Shown here piece after piece: positions 53,244 through 61,397 of a stretch of 64,000 nucleotides of DNA. The DNA lies in the NCBI GenBank assembly GCA_963662705.2, contig OY759767.1, positions 5,456,001 through 5,520,000 on the forward strand. Reading direction: 5' to 3'. The translations under genes were made by a program, and so were the position numbers. The notes under the pieces are model-generated. The model did not search any database, was not told the DNA's origin, and saw only the letters and a list, made by a program, of their open reading frames with translations. Source of the DNA: JAPPHA01 sp963662705. Lineage in GTDB: Bacteria; Pseudomonadota; Alphaproteobacteria; Rhodobacterales; Rhodobacteraceae. The stretch's first letter is position 1, and the number at the start of each line of letters is the position of its first letter.

Positions 53244-54800
53244 ATGATGACACACCTGAACCGCCGCAGCGTTCTGAAAACGGGTGCGGCAACAGTAGCC
53301 GCCACGGCGCTGACGCCCCTGTCGACGGGAGCCATGGCAAGCCCGTCTCGCGGAGGCGACCTGCGTATGGGAATTGCCGGCGCAAACACGTCCGACAATT
53401 GGGACGGTCGAACGCATTCGGACAGCTTCATGATCGTTCATGGGCATGGTTGCGTGTTCGACACCCTGACGGAAGTGAACGCCAGCGGCGAACTCGTCGG
53501 TGAACTGGCGGAGAGCTGGGAATCGACGCCTGATGCAAAAGTCTGGACATTCAACCTTCGACAGGGCGTAACGTTCCACAACGGGAAACCTTTCGGTGCC
53601 GATGATGTGCTCGCGTCTCTCCAGATGCATACGGCCGAAGGCGCGAAATCGGCGGCAAGGCCGATTGTTGCACCGATCGTCGAGATGAAAAAGCTGACGG
53701 ATCACCAGGTTCAACTGACGCTCCAGTCGGGCAATGCCGACTTCCCGTATCTCATGTCCGACTATCATATCCTGATGTATCCGGCAGGAATGATCGAGGA
53801 AGCGATTGCCAACGGTATCGGAACCGGCCTGTATCGCGTCGAGAATTTCGACCCCGGCGTGCGCTTTGTTGGTGTCAGGGTTGACAGCCATTACAAGGAC
53901 GGAACCGGGGGTTGGTTCGACAGCATCGAATCCATCGCCATCAACGACGCATCGGCGCGGATGAACGCGCTGTCGACCGGACAGGTTGATGTCGTTAACC
54001 GCGTGGATTTCAAGATCGAGCCGTTGCTGAGAGCCAATCCGGACATCGAGGTCTTCGAAGTTACCGGCAACCAGCACTTCACCTTCCCGATGCTGACCAA
54101 TGTCGCTCCTTTCGACGATGTCAACGTCCGCAAGGCGATCAAGTATGCCGTCAACCGCCAGGAAATGGTCGACAAGATCCTTCTCGGACACGGCAAGGCA
54201 GGCAATGATCACCCGATCGGACCCGCAAACCAGTACTATCATGCCGAGCTCGAACAGCTTGAGTACGATCCGGACAAGGCGAAATTCTATCTCAAGGAAG
54301 CCGGGATGGATTCGCTGTCGATCGACTTGTCCGCATCGGACGCCGCCTTTGTCGGTGCCGTTGATGCCGCGCAACTCTACCAGGCGTCTGCACAGGCAGC
54401 AGGGATCAACATCAATGTCATCCAGGAAGCGGCTGACGGTTACTGGTCAAATGTCTGGCTGAAAAAACCATGGTGCGCCTGTTACTGGAGTGGCCGGGCC
54501 ACCGAGGACTGGATGTTCTCGACGGCTTATGAGATCGGGGTCCCGTGGAATGACAACCACTGGCACAACGAACGGTTCCAGATGTTGCTCTTCGAGGGGC
54601 GCACCGAGCTTGATTCCGACAGGCGCCGTGAAATCTACCATGAAATGCAGGCATTGATGTCTGCCGAAGGTGGAACGATCGTTCCGATGTACGCGAATTT
54701 CGTGGACGCCAACTCGACTCGGGTCACTCATGGTCCCGACCTCGGAAACCTGTGGCAACTCGACGGGTCACGCATTTGCGAACGTTGGTGGATGGCCTGA
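53244..54800 (+). CDS. Extracellular solute-binding protein, peptide type (SBP family 5), Tat-exported
   Basis: A 518-residue periplasmic binding protein. The N-terminus has a twin-arginine signal (NRRSVLKTGAATVAATALTP), so it is probably exported folded. Family 5 features are LAESWESTPDAKVWTFNLRQ, then GVTFHNGKPFGADDVLASLQ, and later FDDVNVRKAIKYAVNRQEMV. It delivers the solute to the two permeases encoded upstream; it is the last gene of the operon, the reverse of the usual order. The ATG at 53244 follows GGAGATCGAT; a second ATG is adjacent. A strong terminator lies 24 bp behind the stop. The substrate (peptide, opine, or other) is not evident. Confidence 0.93.
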   Translation: MMTHLNRRSVLKTGAATVAATALTPLSTGAMASPSRGGDLRMGIAGANTSDNWDGRTHSDSFMIVHGHGCVFDTLTEVNASGELVGELAESWESTPDAKVWTFNLRQGVTFHNGKPFGADDVLASLQMHTAEGAKSAARPIVAPIVEMKKLTDHQVQLTLQSGNADFPYLMSDYHILMYPAGMIEEAIANGIGTGLYRVENFDPGVRFVGVRVDSHYKDGTGGWFDSIESIAINDASARMNALSTGQVDVVNRVDFKIEPLLRANPDIEVFEVTGNQHFTFPMLTNVAPFDDVNVRKAIKYAVNRQEMVDKILLGHGKAGNDHPIGPANQYYHAELEQLEYDPDKAKFYLKEAGMDSLSIDLSASDAAFVGAVDAAQLYQASAQAAGININVIQEAADGYWSNVWLKKPWCACYWSGRATEDWMFSTAYEIGVPWNDNHWHNERFQMLLFEGRTELDSDRRREIYHEMQALMSAEGGTIVPMYANFVDANSTRVTHGPDLGNLWQLDGSRICERWWMA

Positions 54801-54823
54801 TTTTTCCTCCTTCGTATCGTACG

Positions 54824-54858
54824 GAAACGCCCCGCAATGCGGGGCGTTTCTATATTTT
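54824..54858 (+). terminator. Rho-independent terminator of the peptide ABC operon
   Basis: A 12-bp perfect stem (GAAACGCCCCGC at 54824-54835 with its complement at 54839-54850), a three-base loop AAT, then TATATTTTCT. It is placed 24 bp after the binding-protein stop. Confidence 0.92.
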
Positions 54859-55091
54859 CTCGGGGCGTATCAGATCTGCCCCGATCCGAGCCCTGTCGGA
54901 ATCGGCAGCAATCCGGAAAAACTTCTGTCTGCCGAGACGAACCAATCAGAAACCTGGCGCCGGGTGCTACGCAAAACCAATGGGAGTACCCGCATCTGAC
55001 ACGATCAGCAACTGCCGTGTACGCCATGCGTGTTCACACCCATGGCGACAAGCAACGATACCGGCCGAGAACCGTTTTCGGACCCGTCTCC

Positions 55092-55304
55092 CTACCACAG
55101 GACGCTGGGCAGATCAGGGGTCCGTGTCGGCAGTAGCCGGATTACACTGCCCGACTTCCTTTCGGCGTTGACGAGATCGAAATGCACTTGCAGGTTGAGC
55201 CAGAATTCCGGCTCGATACCGAACCAATGTCCGAAGCGAAGCGCCGTGTCTCCAGTGATCGAACGCTTGCCATTGATTATTCGGTTTATTCGGTTTGCAG
55301 GCAC
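55092..55304 (-). CDS. higA: HigA-type antitoxin, N-terminally truncated
   Basis: A 70-residue XRE/HigA piece starting at a GTG: PANRINRIINGKRSITGDTA, then LRFGHWFGIEPEFWLNLQ, the standard C-terminal half of a HigA helix-turn-helix, with a divergent tail. In-frame sequence just upstream (TPTGFARQINV) is also HigA-like, but a stop (TGA, the higB stop) lies 5 codons further on. The family's first 20-25 residues (the HPGE...LREEF-type start) are missing. An internal deletion between higB and higA seems to have removed the start and first helices. Whether the short protein still binds HigB is doubtful. Confidence 0.8.
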   Translation of the reverse strand: MPANRINRIINGKRSITGDTALRFGHWFGIEPEFWLNLQVHFDLVNAERKSGSVIRLLPTRTPDLPSVLW

Positions 55305-55337
55305 ATTGATCTGTCGTGCGAACCCGGTTGGTGTAAC

Positions 55338-55619
55338 TCAGATTTCCGCAAGTTCGACATTGTCTGGACCCGATTGCCCTTCAGGCCACTCGAAGCAGAT
55401 GCGCCATTTCCTGTTTACGCGGATGGAATATTGCCCTTTCCGATTGTCCCCGCGCGTCTCCAGCCGGTTACTCGGCAGTTCACGCAGCGTCCGGAGGGAA
55501 GGCGCGGCAGTCAGGATCGCAAGTCGTTTGACGGCCTGCTGCTCGAAACCGCGGAATTCGCGGACCACGAGGCCTTTGGCAATCCTCTCCGTCTTCTCGT
55601 CTCCGTAACCGAGAATCAT
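55338..55619 (-). CDS. higB: HigB/RelE-type toxin
   Basis: A 93-residue RelE-fold mRNA interferase of the HigB type that cleaves mRNA on ribosomes. Signatures are TERIAKGLVVREFRGFEQQA, LRELPSNRLETRGDNRKGQY and SIRVNRKWRICFEW, with the basic residues and the C-terminal aromatic region of the family. It precedes the antitoxin gene on the minus strand, the usual higBA order. The start is the ATG at 55619; in-frame ATG codons at 55631 and 55658 are possible. The toxin looks whole while its partner is truncated, which would be unfavourable unless HigB is silent or HigA still works. Confidence 0.87.
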   Translation of the reverse strand: MILGYGDEKTERIAKGLVVREFRGFEQQAVKRLAILTAAPSLRTLRELPSNRLETRGDNRKGQYSIRVNRKWRICFEWPEGQSGPDNVELAEI

Positions 55620-56159
55620 CAGGGAACCCATATGATTTTGACGAACTACGTCAAGCATACAGACGCGATCGCGCCATCCTTCGTGGGATGCAAGGTCCGA
55701 CGCAAAGATGACAGGAATCGCCTGAATGGGTCATCGTCAAGAGCGCTCGTGCGGCCGCCAGTTGCGTGGTGCTGAACCAGAGACCGTATCCCGGCACTGT
55801 TTGATCAAGAATCTGGCCAGTGAGAATTGAGCTCCGCTGGCCGACCATATCTCCCAGGCTTCCACAGTCTTTGAACTCAGTTGTGACGTCGACTGCAGCA
55901 GACCGCAACCGTTCGGAGCGGCGTGCCTAACCGCAAACACCAAGGCGTTTCGAAAAAAATCCTTGCAATCGGCAATAAACGGCAAGACCATCCGTTCTGC
56001 CGCAACATTGCGCCGTTGCGCAGATTTGTATGTCTTCGGTGAGCATCGCGAGAAGGACAAGTGGACCGCAGCCGCAGTTTAATGACCGGTGCCACTGGCA
56101 GGATCATCACCCGACCCGTTAAGGGATAATCAATACGTACGAAGAGAGCGTGACCGGCC
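55620..56159. other. Intergenic, no gene seen
   Basis: 540 bases between higB and the exported phosphorylase-like gene, which are divergent. Minus-strand frames of 85-107 codons here lack family-like sequence. It should contain both promoters. The GC content drops slightly around 55950-56120. Confidence 0.4.
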
Positions 56160-57116
56160 ATGCCGCACCCAACATTCGCACCAATCGCGATTCGAACCCT
56201 GGTCGCAGGCTTGGCCACAGCCCTCATGTTGTCGGTGACTGCGCTTTCACCATCGCAGGCACACGACCGGAAGGACGAAACACCGCGCGTTGCCGTGGTT
56301 TCCGCCTTCGCTCCAGAGATGGCAATCCTGAGGCAGGAACTCACGGACGCATCGGAGCATTCGCTGAACGGCGTCATCTTCGCGACCGGTACACTCGAAG
56401 CGCGGCAGGTCGTCCTCTTCCTCAGCGGGATCAGCGTCGTCAATGCTGCGATGACCGTGCAGCTTGCACTCGATCACTTCCGCGTCGAGCGTATCGTGTT
56501 TTCGGGCATTGCGGGAGGCGTGGACCCCGGATTGAACATTGGTGACGTTGTTATCGCCGGTCGCTGGGGGCAGTATCTCGAAATGCTCTTCGCCCGTGAG
56601 GTCGACGAAGGATGGGTGACGGTGCCGTTCTTCGAATACCCATACGCGAATTTCGGCATGATGTTCCCGCGTTCGGTCACGGTCCTCCGTTCCGATGCCG
56701 GTGAGCCTGAGACCCGGTTCTGGTTCCAGACAGACGATGAAATGCTGGCCGGCGCGCGCCGCGCAGCAGCGGATGTCAAGCTTTCGCACTGCACTGCGGA
56801 AGACCGCTGCCTGGACGAAATTCCCAGGATCGTCGTCGGCGGCTCCGGGATCTCGGGCTCCGCCTTTATCGACAATACGGCCTTCCGCGCATGGGCTTTC
56901 GAGACTTTCGGCGCGCGTGTTCTGGACATGGAAAGCGCCGCCGTTGCCCATGTCGCCTATGCCAATGACGTGCCTTTCATCGCCATCCGCAGCCTCGCAG
57001 ATCTCGCCGGCGGTGGAGAAGGAGCGAACCAGATCGAGGTTTTTCTGGACCTCGCGGCGTTCAATGCAACCGAGGTGGTCAAGGCGTTGTTGCGCGAAAT
57101 GCCGGGCAGGTCATAA
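56160..57116 (+). CDS. Exported nucleoside phosphorylase/MTA-SAH nucleosidase-like protein
   Basis: A 318-residue protein of the PNP/UDP phosphorylase superfamily. A signal peptide is clear (LVAGLATALMLSVTALSPSQ, cleavage probably at SQA-H), which is uncommon for this fold. RVAVVSAFAPEMAILRQEL is the start of the domain. FSGIAGGVDPGLNIGDVVIA (about residue 118) and VLDMESAAVAHVAYANDVPF (about 258) with the catalytic MES motif match MTA/SAH nucleosidases, and RSLADLAGG follows with the acidic residue. It probably cleaves a nucleoside or related compound in the periplasm; the substrate is unknown. An amidinotransferase-like gene follows 65 bp downstream. Confidence 0.87.
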   Translation: MPHPTFAPIAIRTLVAGLATALMLSVTALSPSQAHDRKDETPRVAVVSAFAPEMAILRQELTDASEHSLNGVIFATGTLEARQVVLFLSGISVVNAAMTVQLALDHFRVERIVFSGIAGGVDPGLNIGDVVIAGRWGQYLEMLFAREVDEGWVTVPFFEYPYANFGMMFPRSVTVLRSDAGEPETRFWFQTDDEMLAGARRAAADVKLSHCTAEDRCLDEIPRIVVGGSGISGSAFIDNTAFRAWAFETFGARVLDMESAAVAHVAYANDVPFIAIRSLADLAGGGEGANQIEVFLDLAAFNATEVVKALLREMPGRS

Positions 57117-57181
57117 CCTGATTGCCGGGCTCGCGAGGATTGCGGGGAGCATGTGGGAAAGCTGAAGGAGTCCATGTCAAA

Positions 57182-58114
57182 TTGAGCCGTAACAACGGAA
57201 CAACTTCGTCCTCTTCCTCGTCCGGCTGGGGGATCGACAACGATTATGGCCCTTTGCGCGATGTGCTCCTGGGCCGGCCTGATTTCTACCGCTGGGTGGA
57301 TGCCGGGCCGATTACCCGCCGTACCCTGGAGAACCAGGCGAAGAGCGGGGTCCGCTTCAACCTGCAGACCGCCATGGCCCAGCACGCCGAGATGGTCCGC
57401 ATTTACGAGGCCGCAGGCGTTTCCTGCCATTACCTGGCGCCGGACGAAGTGCTGCACCGGAACTTTTTCGCCCGGGACTCCAGCGCCATGACCCCCTGGG
57501 GCGCGCTGATCTGCCACATGCAGCTGAAATGCCGCCGTGCGGACTATGTCACGGCAATCCGGTTCTACCAGGAAAACCGGATTCCAATCTGGAAATACGC
57601 GACTGCCGGCCACTTTGAAGGTGGCGATTTCGTCATCCTGGAACCGGGCACGGTCCTGATCGGTTACAGTGGCGAACGTTCGGAGGAAGCCGGGGCAGAA
57701 CAGGTCGCGGCCTGGGTGCGTGAAAAAGGCTGGGAGGCCATTGTGGCCCCGATTTCCCGCGAGTTCGTGCATATGGACGGGCTGGTGGTACCGCTGGCGC
57801 CAAAGCTGCTCGTAGCCTGTTTGGACGCTCTCGAGTCCTGGCTCGTTGACTGGTTGCGAGCCAGGGAGTTCGAATTCATCGATGTGGGCTATGCGGAAGC
57901 GAAGGACCTTGGCGTCAACCTCGTGGCATTGGGCAACGACCGGGTGCTGTCCATGAAGGGCAGCACGAAACTGAACGCGGAGATGCGTGCGCTGGGATTC
58001 GAAGTCCACGATCCTGACATGTCCATGTTTACGCTCGGCGGCGGAGGCGTGCATTGCCTCTGCCAGGCCTTGCGGCGAGACTCCGTGACACCGAAAAACG
58101 CGGATTCCGAATGA
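57182..58114 (+). CDS. Amidinotransferase-superfamily hydrolase (DDAH/arginine deiminase-like)
   Basis: About 310 residues of the pentein fold that attacks guanidino groups through a Cys. Motifs in order: YGPLRDVLLGRP at the start, HRNFFARDSSAMTPWGALIC (FxRD), AGHFEGGDFVILEPG (EGGD), EFVHMDGLVVPLAPKLLV (catalytic His in HMD) and the C-terminal GGGGVHCLCQALRR with the nucleophilic Cys. The likely substrate is arginine, a methylated arginine or a related amidine. No ATG is in frame; the best start is TTG at 57182, with AAGGAG upstream, while TTG at 57122 is the alternative. A serine-rich run follows the start. Confidence 0.87.
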   Translation: MSRNNGTTSSSSSSGWGIDNDYGPLRDVLLGRPDFYRWVDAGPITRRTLENQAKSGVRFNLQTAMAQHAEMVRIYEAAGVSCHYLAPDEVLHRNFFARDSSAMTPWGALICHMQLKCRRADYVTAIRFYQENRIPIWKYATAGHFEGGDFVILEPGTVLIGYSGERSEEAGAEQVAAWVREKGWEAIVAPISREFVHMDGLVVPLAPKLLVACLDALESWLVDWLRAREFEFIDVGYAEAKDLGVNLVALGNDRVLSMKGSTKLNAEMRALGFEVHDPDMSMFTLGGGGVHCLCQALRRDSVTPKNADSE

Positions 58115-58191
58115 TGGACGCGTCAGGGCAATCGCTCTTTGTCTTGAGGGGTGTTTGAAGCGGACACAGACTGCGAGCTCGCCTACTTGTG

Positions 58192-59148
58192 ATGCCTTTC
58201 CGAATCCCGCTTCCCGGCTTGGGTCCTGCATTCCTTGGATTTATCGGGCCTGCGCGACAATCACCCGAGGTTTGGCGCCTTTTTGTCGGCGTCATCCTTG
58301 GCGCCTCCTGCTTCGCCGCCACGCTGATCGGGACACTGCACCTGGTCCTGGCTGCCACCGGCAACCCTTCTGCCTTCGATACTCTCGAGGCGTTTCAGGT
58401 TCCTTCGCTCACCAATCCAATCTGGGTGTTGTGGCTGCTGTTCGGATTCGGCGGCCTGTCACTCGGCATGGCCATTGCGGCCCGGATCTTGCACGGGCGT
58501 TCGCCAAGGACCCTCATTTGTGCTCCCGGCCGCCCTGTCGCCCGGCAATTCTGTGTCGGGGTTCTTGCCGCGATTGCCGTCCTTGTGCCGGGGGCGCTGG
58601 TGGTACTCCTGTGGTTTGAACCATCACGAAACATGCAGGTCTCCATCTGGGCCCTGTGGATGATTCCGGCCCTGCCCCTGGTACTGCTCCAGGCTTTCTC
58701 GGAAGAGTTGTTGTTCCGGGGTTATCTCCAACAGCAGTTGGCGGCCCGTTTTTCCAGCCGCTGGATGTGGTGGTTTCTGCCGTCCTTCGTGTTCGGAGCG
58801 CTGCATTTCGATCCGGAAACATTCGGCAGGAATGCGCCCCTTGTTGCGCTTGCGACCATGGTCTTCGGCCTGATCGCCGGTGATGTTACCGCACGTACCG
58901 GGAGTATCGGCGTCGCAGTCGGCCTCCATTTTGCCAACAACATATTTTCGCTGTGTCTTTTCGGACTGGACAACCACCTTTCCGGCCTAAGCCTGTACGT
59001 TTTGCCCGACCCGGCGCGGCAAGCAGCGGAGTTCGGCCTTTTGTCAATTCTCGATTTCGTCGGCATCTGCTTCGCCTACGTTGTGTTTCTCGCCGTCGTC
59101 GCCATCACCGCACGTTCGCCGGGGTCGGGTGGCCGGAACGCAGGGTGA
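58192..59148 (+). CDS. CPBP-family intramembrane metalloprotease
   Basis: A 318-residue membrane protein of the CPBP (CAAX protease and bacteriocin-processing) family with about eight hydrophobic segments. The catalytic motifs lie in membrane segments: FSEELLFRGYLQQQL (EExxxR, about residue 165), FVFGALHFDPETFG (His, about 200) and AVGLHFANNIFSLC (HxxxN, about 245). In bacteria these enzymes process or protect against peptides; the target here is unknown. The start is the ATG at 58192, directly after an in-frame GTG. It is a single gene between the amidinotransferase-like gene and an IS element. Confidence 0.88.
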   Translation: MPFRIPLPGLGPAFLGFIGPARQSPEVWRLFVGVILGASCFAATLIGTLHLVLAATGNPSAFDTLEAFQVPSLTNPIWVLWLLFGFGGLSLGMAIAARILHGRSPRTLICAPGRPVARQFCVGVLAAIAVLVPGALVVLLWFEPSRNMQVSIWALWMIPALPLVLLQAFSEELLFRGYLQQQLAARFSSRWMWWFLPSFVFGALHFDPETFGRNAPLVALATMVFGLIAGDVTARTGSIGVAVGLHFANNIFSLCLFGLDNHLSGLSLYVLPDPARQAAEFGLLSILDFVGICFAYVVFLAVVAITARSPGSGGRNAG

Positions 59149-59397
59149 ATCTGTTCTGTTTTTTTGCCGGCACACGGGTTTGACGCGATTGTCTTTCGCA
59201 TTTCACCGATGCGCCTTTTGCCACGTGAGGTGACGTCACATCGACCCCGGACAAGGCCCCACGGCACATGATTCTGCGCCCGGGGCTGTTTCCCGGCGGC
59301 GTTTCCGGCGATTTGGCGATTGCCGGACATGCCTGTTCACCCCCGTCTTCGAGGGTGGAGACAGGATTGGCAACTCAGGCGCGAGTGTGGTGGGTCT

Positions 59398-60140
59398 TCA
59401 GCCGAACGCCATGCGCGGGCGGGTGTTGCCTGTCAGTTTCAGCATGTCCAGGACCCGCCTGGGTTTTCGGGCCAGTCTGCGCGTGGTCTCGGCGACATTG
59501 TCGCTGTGAGTCTTGATCAGGCCGATGGCGAAGCGCCGGAGCAGGGTGGCGTTCGCCGGGCCGTGGCCGGTGCGGATGCGGCTTCGGTCCTCATCGAAGG
59601 TCATGTCGAGGATGTGGTGGTTGGCCTCGATCCCCCAGTGCCCGCGATTGAGGCAGAGCAGGCGCTCGGGTGTTGCCCTGTCCTCGGTCAGGCTGGTGAT
59701 GCAGTAAGCCGTTTCTTTGGACTGTTCCCCAGTCTTGACCTCGAGGGTTTCGCGGTGGACGGCGAAGACCTGGCCTGTGCCGGGAAAGTCGGCGTAATCG
59801 TTCAATTCACTGGAGACCCATATGGAGCGTTTCTCCTTGCGCCCGTGGTCGGGCTTGCACTCGGGTTCGACGAAGTCCGGCGCACGGCTGGCCATGATCT
59901 CGTCGAGCGTCAGGCTGATATCGCAGAGCAGGGTCTTCTGGTTGCCCTTGACGGTGAAGGCGTAGTCGGCACCGCGGTCGAGGAGGTAGGTGGCCAGTTT
60001 CCGCTGCGCCAACATGGCATCGGCGGTGACGGTGCGGCCGCTGATGTCGGGCAGCATGTCGAGCAGGGGGATGACTGTGCCGATTTCGTTGGTGCGTTTT
60101 TCCTCGTCGTCCGCCCCCGGCCTCATTCCGACTTTTTTTT
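59398..60140 (-). pseudogene. ISAs1 transposase, C-terminal part in the -1 frame
   Basis: This frame has no start of its own; its family-like part begins at the A8 run (60133-60140) with KKVGMRPGADDEEKRTNEIG. It contains the second catalytic Asp (ISGRTVTADAMLAQRKLATY) and the Glu region (NRGHWGIEANHHILDMTFDE, then DRSRIR) of the DDE domain, and ends LTGNTRPRMAFG. It is made only if ribosomes slip by -1 on the A-run or if the run is really A9. Without it the transposase lacks two of three catalytic acids. Confidence 0.8.
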
Positions 60141-61250
60141 GGCGTAGGATTTCCTGCTGTCGTGGCCGACAACACCCATGACATGGGTCTGCACGCCATC
60201 GGCATCGACGGCGCCGCGCATGGTCTTGCCGTCGACGGCCAGGGCGCTGTCCGGGCCGCCATGGTCTTCGTTCCACTGCCGCAGGGCGGCGTCGAACTCG
60301 TCCGGGCACACCCGGACCAGCACGTCGCGGATGATCGTCCTGCTCGGCGGGATGTACCGGCCCTGGTCGAAGCGCGGCCTGAAATACGCCAGAACCGCCT
60401 GGCTCTGGTCCTCGACCCACTCCGAGATCTCCTTGTAGCCGCGCATGCCGGCAAGGGTCGCGGCGGTGGCGAGCGAGAGCACCGATGGCAGGTTGTGCCG
60501 CCGCCCCTGCCGGCGTCGCGGATCCTCCACCTGCTTGAAGTAATCGGGCAGGGAGCGCATCTGCGCAGCGGTGAGTGTCATCTTCGGAACTCCCTTGTGC
60601 AGGCCGGGATCAAGGTGTGCCGTCCGCAGCCGGCGGCGCGCATCCCGGCACAGTGGATAGAGAAAGACAAGCTTGGGCCGGTCGTGGGTGATATAGCCAC
60701 TGCCCAAGCGGCCGAAGCCCCGGGTGTGCCCGACACAGAGCCAGTTGGCCGCGCGGTAGACCGTGCCCCGATGGCGCACAGGGTCCACGAACGTCTCCAG
60801 GAGCAGGATTTCGTGGCCGAAGCGGAGCGGCCAGTCCCGCACCAGGCGCCGCGCGCACAGCGACAGCACCCGCGAGCCGAGGTTCGGCACCCCGCCGGGC
60901 AGAACCAGGAACCGCGAATTGTTGGTGACAAGGTGAAGGCGGCTGAACTGGCTGCCACGCTCCCAGCCGATCCAGTCATCGCGCGCCGCGCAGAGCAACG
61001 CTGATGCCGAAAACATCGCCAGCGCCAGCCAGCGTCCCCCACAGTGGGCGACATAGCGTATGGTCTCGCCTCTCGGCTGGGCGTCGCCGAGGAAATGATG
61101 CTCCTGCATCAAGGCGCGAAAGCGGGCCTCGTCCACCTTCGTCACCATGTCCAATGACACTTGGGAAAGATCCACCACGCTTTCGATCCATACCGCCTTG
61201 CCGCGAATCACCCGCGGCTGACTGTAAACCGGTGCTGCGGGAGAGTCCAC
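60123..61250 (-). CDS. DUF4338/DruA-like domain fused to the N-part of an ISAs1 transposase
   Basis: A 375-residue frame. Residues about 30-205 read as DUF4338, the domain I recall as the Druantia DruA family: RFRALMQEHHFLGDAQPRGE, then GETIRYVAHCGGRWLALAMF, WLCVGHTRGFGRLGSGYITH and KLVFLYPLCRDARRRLR. From about 225 the ISAs1 transposase starts: MTLTAAQMRSLPDYFKQVED is the DDE-associated N-domain, and ALAVDGKTMRGAVDADGVQT holds the first catalytic Asp. The frame ends AKKKSE at TGA, just past an A8 run. In the -1 frame the sequence continues as the rest of the transposase. Joining the two halves gives about 617 residues. Whether the DUF4338 part aids target choice or another step is unknown. 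Confidence 0.85.
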   Translation of the reverse strand: MDSPAAPVYSQPRVIRGKAVWIESVVDLSQVSLDMVTKVDEARFRALMQEHHFLGDAQPRGETIRYVAHCGGRWLALAMFSASALLCAARDDWIGWERGSQFSRLHLVTNNSRFLVLPGGVPNLGSRVLSLCARRLVRDWPLRFGHEILLLETFVDPVRHRGTVYRAANWLCVGHTRGFGRLGSGYITHDRPKLVFLYPLCRDARRRLRTAHLDPGLHKGVPKMTLTAAQMRSLPDYFKQVEDPRRRQGRRHNLPSVLSLATAATLAGMRGYKEISEWVEDQSQAVLAYFRPRFDQGRYIPPSRTIIRDVLVRVCPDEFDAALRQWNEDHGGPDSALAVDGKTMRGAVDADGVQTHVMGVVGHDSRKSYAKKKSE

Positions 61251-61397
61251 CTCCGATAGTCATATCAATGAAGGAAAAGAGAAAATTCCAGAGAACGGAT
61301 TTGCCTTGGGCCGGAACGGGCCGAGATTGCCATCGTGAAGCGGGCGAACTAGAGTGCACCGGGCCGCAAGTCAGCGAAAAGGCGCAGGTTTGGTTCA

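Larger units (their letters stand above)
59398..61250 (-). mobile_element. ISAs1-family element with DUF4338 (DruA-like) fusion
   Basis: The whole stretch is one transposase gene split at an A8 run. The element lies upstream of accD, where alphaproteobacteria often have trpA. I could not find convincing terminal inverted repeats by eye, so the element ends are not defined beyond the coding part. Confidence 0.75.
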
